Of a DNA stretch of 64,000 nucleotides, positions 58,117 through 64,000 are shown in pieces. Below the pieces are notes generated by a model. It had not been told where the DNA came from, did not search any database, and was given only the letters and a program-made list of their open reading frames with translations. The position numbers and the translations under genes were made by a program. Within the stretch, counting starts at the first letter, position 1. Each line of letters begins with the position of its first letter. The stretch covers positions 7,195,665-7,259,664 of the forward strand of contig JAHWDD010000003.1 in the NCBI GenBank assembly GCA_023897205.1, written 5' to 3'. This DNA comes from Exophiala sp. HKRS030 (taxonomy: Eukaryota > Ascomycota > Eurotiomycetes > Chaetothyriales > Herpotrichiellaceae).

Positions 58117-60353
58117 CTATACAATCAATACGGCACTGGCGTATTCCCCGGACAGAGTGAAGTTGTAGGTCCCATTCTTGGAGTAGATGGTCGTCTCTGT
58201 CCAGACGCTGGTGACACTTCCGAGCGTGTTTGTGCTATATTTATCCGGCCCGGAGAGAGTGATCAGCTTGGCAGGGCTTGATTTATCGGCGATTGTGACG
58301 GTGACGGGGGTTGAGGAGGCGCCGTCGAAATTAACAATCTTCAAGTAGTATTTACCCGACGGCGAGGCATCCTTGGTCCCTGCCCAGTACAGTGGCCCAA
58401 AGTTGGAATCAGATGTGATGGGCACGGTTTCGGAACCGTAGTTGTTGGCGAACATTCTGGCGGCATAATAGCTGTACGAGAAGACAATCTCAGTGGCCGA
58501 GTGCTTCATCATGGCAACGTTGCCCGGTTCGTGAAGGAGGTTCTTAATCAGCGCTCCATGGCAAATGCCAATAATGAGGTCGGCGTTTCGTTCAAGACCG
58601 AGGAAATACACCGCCTCTGCCATCGCAGACTGCAGAGTAGGATTATTGAGCTGATTGGGGTTCTGATGCTGGTCGTCGTAGATGGCTGCATACTCACCCA
58701 CGAGCACGGGATAATTGCGATCCGCATGGTCGTAGCCACCGAATTTACCGACCATGTCCGCCACGGAAAGGTAGTCGTGGAGATCCTGGACCGTGCCGGG
58801 AGGGGGGAGGGTAGGGAAGTAGCCCATCCAGATCGAGGAAATGACATTTATGTCCGGGTAGACGTTCTTGATGGCATCGTGAAACATGGTATAGCGGTAG
58901 CCTAGAGATTTTTAAGAAAAGTGTTAGTGAATTCTCCTCATCCTTGTCATACAAGGGACCGGCGGTCAGGCTCTCTCATACCAACGTAGCTCGGGATCCC
59001 GTTATTCAAATAGTCTTCGTTGCCAACCTCGACATATTTGATCTTGAATGGGTCAGGGTAGCCGAATGACGCTCGCAATGCTCCGTACTTTGATGTCGAA
59101 GGTCCCTAGTCAAACAAAACAGTGTTAGGCTCTGCACAACTAAAAGATCGCTTGTCCCAGGCCAAATGTAATGTTTGGCATACCATCAAGAATTCCAACT
59201 CATTCAGGACGTCGTCGATATATGGTTGAAGATCTTCCTCAGCGATGACCTCGCTGTCGAGATACAGGCCACCCCATACACCAAGGATAGTCTCAAGCTG
59301 CATATCTAGGCACCACTGAGGCCATTTGGTCAGCCTGACTCACTTCCAAATTCAGGACCATGATGGCCCTGCCGGCACTTACTTGCATCATCTCCAAAAG
59401 CCCAAGGCCATTGGTGTTGATATATCCCCAGGTACCTGGAAAGAGACGGCGGTCGATGATAGGACCAATGGTCTCATTCCATTTCCAACGGTATGGCGAG
59501 GATTGACCCTCCATATTGTTTCCGCCTGGCATGCGGAGAAACCTCCCGCCGATAGCTTGGACTCCTTCTGCGAGATCCATACGTAGGCCATTGTTGGAGT
59601 TCTCGAATGACTGTTGGAAGACGCTGATCATCTGGAAGCGCAGACACTTTCCGGCAACTTTGGCACCATCGAATGTAAGATGGAAAGTGTTCTTTCCGTC
59701 TGGAGCGGAGTTGTCGATTGTGAATGATTGCTGATAGAGCATCCATCCGTCCGATTCCGTCTGCGAGACGGTGAAAACGGTGCTTGCGAGCATCGACTTT
59801 GTCGTGTTGCTCCAGAAGGCGCCCAGAATCTCGCCGTCATAGTCTCCACGAAGGTAGAAACTAGCTGCATACCGGGTGGCAGTGGTGATGTTCATGCCCC
59901 AGTAGCCCTCGTTCCAGAAGCCGGTATCCCCAGATGCATTTGAGTCCACGTCTACCCGCATGTGCCAGGCCAGTGCATCGCTCAAGAGAGGAGCATCGTT
60001 GTCCAAAGCGAGCGAGTCAGAGCCTCGGCTGTGCCAATAGTCAAGGTTCTCAAAAGGCGGAACGACGTGTCTATTCGAGTCCAGGTGGACAGTGGTGCCT
60101 TGAAAAGCTCGGTTCTGGATCAGCTCACTGTACATACCGCCGTCACCCGAGTGATATACATCCTGGTCCGTCTGATCAGCCATATCCCATGTTCAGGTTA
60201 TTTCATAACGGCTTGCCATACTTCGTACATGACTCCATACAGCATCGGGCTCGAAGCATTGCCTCCACTTGTCGCGACGTCTAGATACAGGCCTTGTGCG
60301 ATGTGAAGAAGCCCACAAAGTGCATGCCACAGCTTCATGCTCCTGAACAACAT
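58117..60353 (-). CDS. GH51 alpha-L-arabinofuranosidase, secreted
   Basis: Removes arabinofuranose side groups from arabinan or arabinoxylan outside the cell. Five exons (60353-60222, 60171-59383, 59315-59184, 59105-58982, 58901-58117) give 653 residues, typical of fungal AbfA enzymes. A signal peptide ([14 protein letters not shown]) precedes the domain; a second ATG at 60338 is an alternative start. The first splice builds [24 protein letters not shown], a variant of the family FEDINHSGDGG. The acid/base Glu381 is in EVGNEDY and the nucleophile Glu462 in VGEYAA. Residues after the nucleophile ([17 protein letters not shown]) deviate from the usual SYAPLFQN pattern. The C-terminal beta-sandwich is complete. 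Confidence 0.9.
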
Positions 60354-61120
60354 TTTGAGATACGTTGGGGCTGCTTTGAAATTGTTAGTCCTGTCGTCTA
60401 CCGCCCTTTGATGCTCTTTTATACCATTCTCGCGCAACTTTTTGACCCCTGAAGATCAGAAATTGCAGAGCGACAAACAATCTCTTGAGTGACACTCCGA
60501 TCGTGAATACACCGCCCAACGCAATTTCAGCCCAAGTCCTCGATGTTTACCAAGAACCTGGGGTTTCATTCAGGAGCTAACCAACCCCATGAATAGATGC
60601 ACCGCTGACAGACTTGCATTGGCGTAAGGACTAGCCGAAGTTTAGAATACTGTCTCGGTCTGCATTGTTCCTGGACGCTTGGTCATGTATCTGTGGCCGT
60701 CCTGCTCTAGGAAATCGTAGCCTCGGAGGCTTTTGCACCGGGATGTTGGGAATAGGAGATTAGAACGATCTCGCGGAGGCTAGCCAAGAAAAGGGAAACT
60801 GGTTCCACCATTTTTTTGCCGATTGTGAGTTGTACAGGATTGTACTATCATTACCAGGTGTTTCACAAACGCCTAGGCATAACCAGAGCCGTGAAGATCT
60901 AGAAGTCGAAGGCTCGCTGCGTGCTACGCCGAAAGTTCTCTCGAATACCATTTGCGCAACTTGGGCGGAAAACTGAAGACTCGGCCTTGTGCCGCTTTTC
61001 CCTTACGCGAATTCCAGGTGAGTCCATGGTAGCGAGCGTCTTTTAAGAGCTTCACTGTTTAGCTTCGAGGGCCGGCACGCAACTTATCAATCAAGAAAAC
61101 AACACAAACATACAACATAT
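60354..61120. other. Divergent promoter, GH51/dioxygenase
   Basis: 767 bp between two start codons. Short frames only. An A/C-rich leader precedes the dioxygenase ATG. Confidence 0.55.
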
Positions 61121-62355
61121 ATGTCAAAAGTGAAAATGCCTGCTGTGACACTTCCCGATATCCAATTGAGCGATGGACCCCTGCTACCAGATCAGCTTGG
61201 CTGGCTTCGACCATCAGACCCAAACACTCCGATTGAACTTCTCCGGGAGCGCTTCAAGGAGGATCATTACCTCTTTTTAAAAGGCTTGCTTCCCCGTGAA
61301 CATGTGCTGAAAGCCCGAGAATCATACTTCCGCCTTTTATCAGCCTCAGGTGTTTTGAAGCCTGGCACAGCTCCCATCGAAGGCATCTTCGACCAGACGA
61401 ACGATCTATCCAACTTTGCAGGTCTCAGCTCGCGAGTAGCAGATCTCAGGAAGCCAAAGAGCGAGCGTGCAGCTACATTTGCCGATTTAACGGCCAGGGC
61501 ACATACCGAGAAATGGTACACCGAGCAGTTTTGCAAGCATCCGAACTTGATCGACTTCGTGGGCAAGCTCACGGAATGGAAGGACGTGCGCCTCTTCGAA
61601 CGATCTTTGTTTCGTTGCAACCTTCCAAACACCTCACCCGTGGGCGTGCACTACGACCAGATCTTTTTGAGACAGGGAGACGTGACCAACATCACGGCTT
61701 GGTGTGCAATAGGCGATGTCAAGCTGAACGGCGGAGGGCTTATGTACCTGGAAAAGAGTAAGTCCTCCAAATTATTGCTAGCCTTATCATTCATTTTTCC
61801 TGTAAGGCCTGATGCGGGAGTATTATCAGGTGCGAAAATCGGCGAAAGCATCGAAGCCGAATTCACGCGCAGATCCCGAGAGAATGGGTTCTCCGAAGAA
61901 GAGGCCAAGAATGCCTATAACAAAAATATGGTAGATGGCGGAGGAGACCTCTTCCAAACGTCGAAGCCTACCGAATTTGCGTCTCGGTACGAGCGAAAAT
62001 GGCTTGTCAGCGCCTTCGAAGCAGGAGACGTTGTGTTTCATGACCCGTTCACCGTAGGTGCTTCCCCAAATTTTCGCAGTCTGCTTGAACTAGCAGCACT
62101 ATTCGTGCCAATGAATGGTAATTGATTTATTTGGGTTTGGGTTTGGACTAGATTCACGCCTCGAGTATCAACACCGATGAGGACGGTGTGATCCGCCTAT
62201 CCACCGATCTACGATATTACGACGCTTCACGCCCATATGACAAGGTGATTTCCTCCTACCCTTCTTTTCGGGATGTTGCGTCTAGTTGGCCACTGATGAC
62301 CTGATACTTTTTCTAGCGTTGGACACGCCATTTTTATCCTGGGTCAGTACTCTGA
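61121..62355 (+). CDS. Phytanoyl-CoA dioxygenase (PhyH) family protein
   Basis: Fe(II)/2-oxoglutarate-dependent oxygenase. Four exons (61121-61757, 61830-62053, 62152-62244, 62317-62355) give 330 residues. The HxD pair of the iron triad is His177/Asp179 in GVHYDQ. The third ligand, His289 in FTIHASS, and the 2-oxoglutarate Arg298 come only from exon 3, so the longer unspliced frame ending at 62125 would lack the active site; this is strong evidence for the splicing. The first intron (61758-61829, 72 nt) is a multiple of three without an in-frame stop. The substrate is unknown; fungal relatives act on fatty acyl chains or on secondary metabolites. Confidence 0.88.
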
Positions 62356-62836
62356 GATATCGGAATCTCATCTCAAGCTGACACTGTCTATCAGGGACGA
62401 ACTCTAGGACTTCGGGGCTAGAGACGGTGCCACATGTGCAGCAATGTTAGTGACTTATGACCAACGTAACGCAATGAGAGCGCCTCCAGTAGTAAAACTA
62501 GGCTAAATACCACACCTTCGCTACTTGCGGTATAATACAAGGCTGGCAGTAAGATAGGGAGAAGTATTGACTCTAACTCGGTCGTTTAGGCTAGAGAGTT
62601 GAAGATAGAGAGCGCACCGCGGAATCACCGAATGATTCATTGCAAATTCTCGAATACAGTCGCTTCACCCTTAAACACACTGCATATACGTGCTCGAACA
62701 CAAACCCACGTCCGTCTACATCACCGTGCCCCATCCAGGACAGAATTCATGGACTAATCTCATCCCCCTACACTACGTACGACCTTCTAGCCATGTTTCC
62801 ATCCTCTTAGATATGGATCTCTTACATTTGAGTGGT
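62356..62836. other. Convergent 3' region
   Basis: 481 bp between the dioxygenase stop (plus) and the sugar carrier stop (minus). No gene supported. Confidence 0.55.
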
Positions 62837-64000
62837 TTAGACTCGACCTTTTATCTGTGCAACCGCATGCATTTGGCCCTCGGCGGCCGTGGCAGTCTTG
62901 GACCACCTCCATGCCTGGATTTTGCGCTCGTAAAGCTCGTCAATTTCGGCGGTAGAACGGCTACGTAAAGTCAGATTTTGTACCGCCACGTTCGCCAGTA
63001 AGAGGGACGCTAGCTTACCCCTTGGTTTCGGGAAGGTAGAACCAAAAAATGATGCAAACTGGCACTGAGAACGCTCCGTAGACGAAGCCAGCCTTGACAC
63101 TGAGCGCGAGAAGCATTGGTGGAGTCGCGTAACTGTTGCGAGCGATTGAATGAGATTTCTCTGCACCCGGGGGAAGATTGGGAGAGTGGGGAAGAGGTTT
63201 AAGAGTTGACGCACCAGGTGGCGATGCCCATGCATGAGTTGAAGAAGAAAGTGACAGGTCCGGTTTTTACTGGTCTCCTTGTCAATTTTGAGGAAACCCA
63301 CAATGTGGTGGTCCATGTATGTTTGAGCACTCACCTCGAAGGATGGCAGAGGGTAATTCTGCCGAATAAATATAATAAGACATGACAATGATGGAGTAAA
63401 AGAAGGTCCAGAAACAGCAGATGACCAACTGGAGGAGCGTGTCAGCCGGAAAAAGGAATCTGTGGTCTTAGAAACAGGAAGGGGAGAGGCCGGGGACTCA
63501 CGAGGGCAGTGCCAGCAGAGGCGTTGCCGGTTGTCGCTCCCGTCCAGTACAGGCCACCCACGACAAAAAGGATCACGCAGACGGCCGTCTCGCATGTGTT
63601 GATGATGGTACGACGGCCGAACTTATCGGTGGTCAAAGACCAGCACAAGACAGCGAGGAGATTGCAGCAGCTACATTGAAATTTCAGTCTCATAGTACAC
63701 ACAGCCGGCGGCGATTGTGCACGAGTATCTTACGAGAGGATGACAGTCGCGAGGAAGGGGTCTTCCAATCCAGCCAGAGAAAAGAAGTCTGGAGGCAGGG
63801 GGTCAGTATGCTCTTTTAACAGGCCTAAAACCCTGGATCAATTCGCAACGTACAAGTTGAGTAGGTACTGATAATGGCAAGACCGGCAAGCTGCTGTGAG
63901 ATTCCGAGTACCATTACGGTGAGGGTTCGTTTCTGACGCACTCCTGGTTAGCCCTTCTCAAGGGTTTTGGGGGGTTTCGGAAGCACAAGACGTAAAGGGA
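62837..64000 (-). CDS. MFS sugar transporter, 3' part (5' end beyond window)
   Basis: C-terminal half of a sugar porter. Recognisable pieces in order: KRTLTVMVLGISQQLAGLA (from 63932), STYFFSLAGLEDPFLATVIL, the DKFGRRT signature after a helix, SYYIYSAELPSA, PVTFFFNSCMGIAT, FWFYLPETKG and a basic/acidic tail ending at 62837. At least six introns separate them, with GT-AG ends visible at 63854/63788, 63734 and near 63015. DNA from 63933 to 64000 appears to be intron, so the missing N-terminal half (about six helices) lies outside. Most like maltose/alpha-glucoside or quinate-type porters. It might transport sugars released with help of the GH51 enzyme. Confidence 0.82.

Noticed and set aside
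1..64000. CRISPR arrays, bacterial operons, insertion sequences or transposase genes
   Set aside because: Spliced eukaryotic genes throughout; no regularly spaced repeats, inverted-repeat element ends or transposase/reverse-transcriptase frames seen by eye.

Overview
The window is genomic DNA of a filamentous ascomycete (Pezizomycotina). Nearly every gene is broken by short GT-AG introns of about 40-150 nt, genes lie on both strands without operons, and the set mixes conserved eukaryotic genes (AP-1 gamma-adaptin, Dbp8 helicase, Cms1, type II pantothenate kinase) with typically fungal ones (five Zn2Cys6 regulators, MFS carriers, a P450, a Fet3-type oxidase, GH51). The weight of catabolic and transport genes would suit a Eurotiomycete such as a member of Chaetothyriales, but the sequence alone does not fix the order. 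All gene models were built by joining reading frames at splice sites by eye; exon limits are given in each entry.

Layout. 1-9 kb: an amino-acid permease, then a salicylate-hydroxylase-like FAD monooxygenase divergent from a Zn2Cys6 regulator. 10-24 kb: mostly ordinary genes: Cms1, a 2EXR-like protein, a small secreted Cys-rich protein, pantothenate kinase, a small membrane protein, a SLC35F-like carrier, a fungal orphan and a P450. 24.6-29.4 kb: AP-1 gamma and DBP8. 29.7-35.7 kb: a Zn2Cys6 regulator, a membrane-anchored multicopper oxidase and an Old Yellow Enzyme. 36-57 kb: an accessory catabolic region with a LamB/YcsF protein, a sugar-type MFS, an acetamidase-type amidase divergent from a Zn2Cys6 regulator, a cupin, an FAD aromatic monooxygenase, an FAH-family hydrolase divergent from a TRI12-type MFS, an SDR divergent from an amidohydrolase-2 decarboxylase, and a large 11-exon Zn2Cys6 regulator. 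58-64 kb: a GH51 arabinofuranosidase, a phytanoyl-CoA-dioxygenase-like enzyme and the 3' part of a sugar MFS that runs off the window.

How it may work together. The 39.8-57.2 kb block has the parts list of an aromatic (possibly aryl-amide) degradation cluster: uptake (two MFS), amide hydrolysis, ring hydroxylation, decarboxylation, alcohol/aldehyde oxidation, hydrolysis of a ring-cleavage product and two dedicated regulators. No classical ring-cleaving dioxygenase is visible; the small cupin is the only candidate. Two of its divergent promoters carry repeated CCGGA-core motifs of the kind zinc-cluster proteins bind: three tandem 12-bp units between amidase and regulator, and four copies of the identical 8-mer CCACCGGA between the FAH hydrolase and the MFS. 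This putative regulon is the most interesting object in the window; its substrate is unknown.
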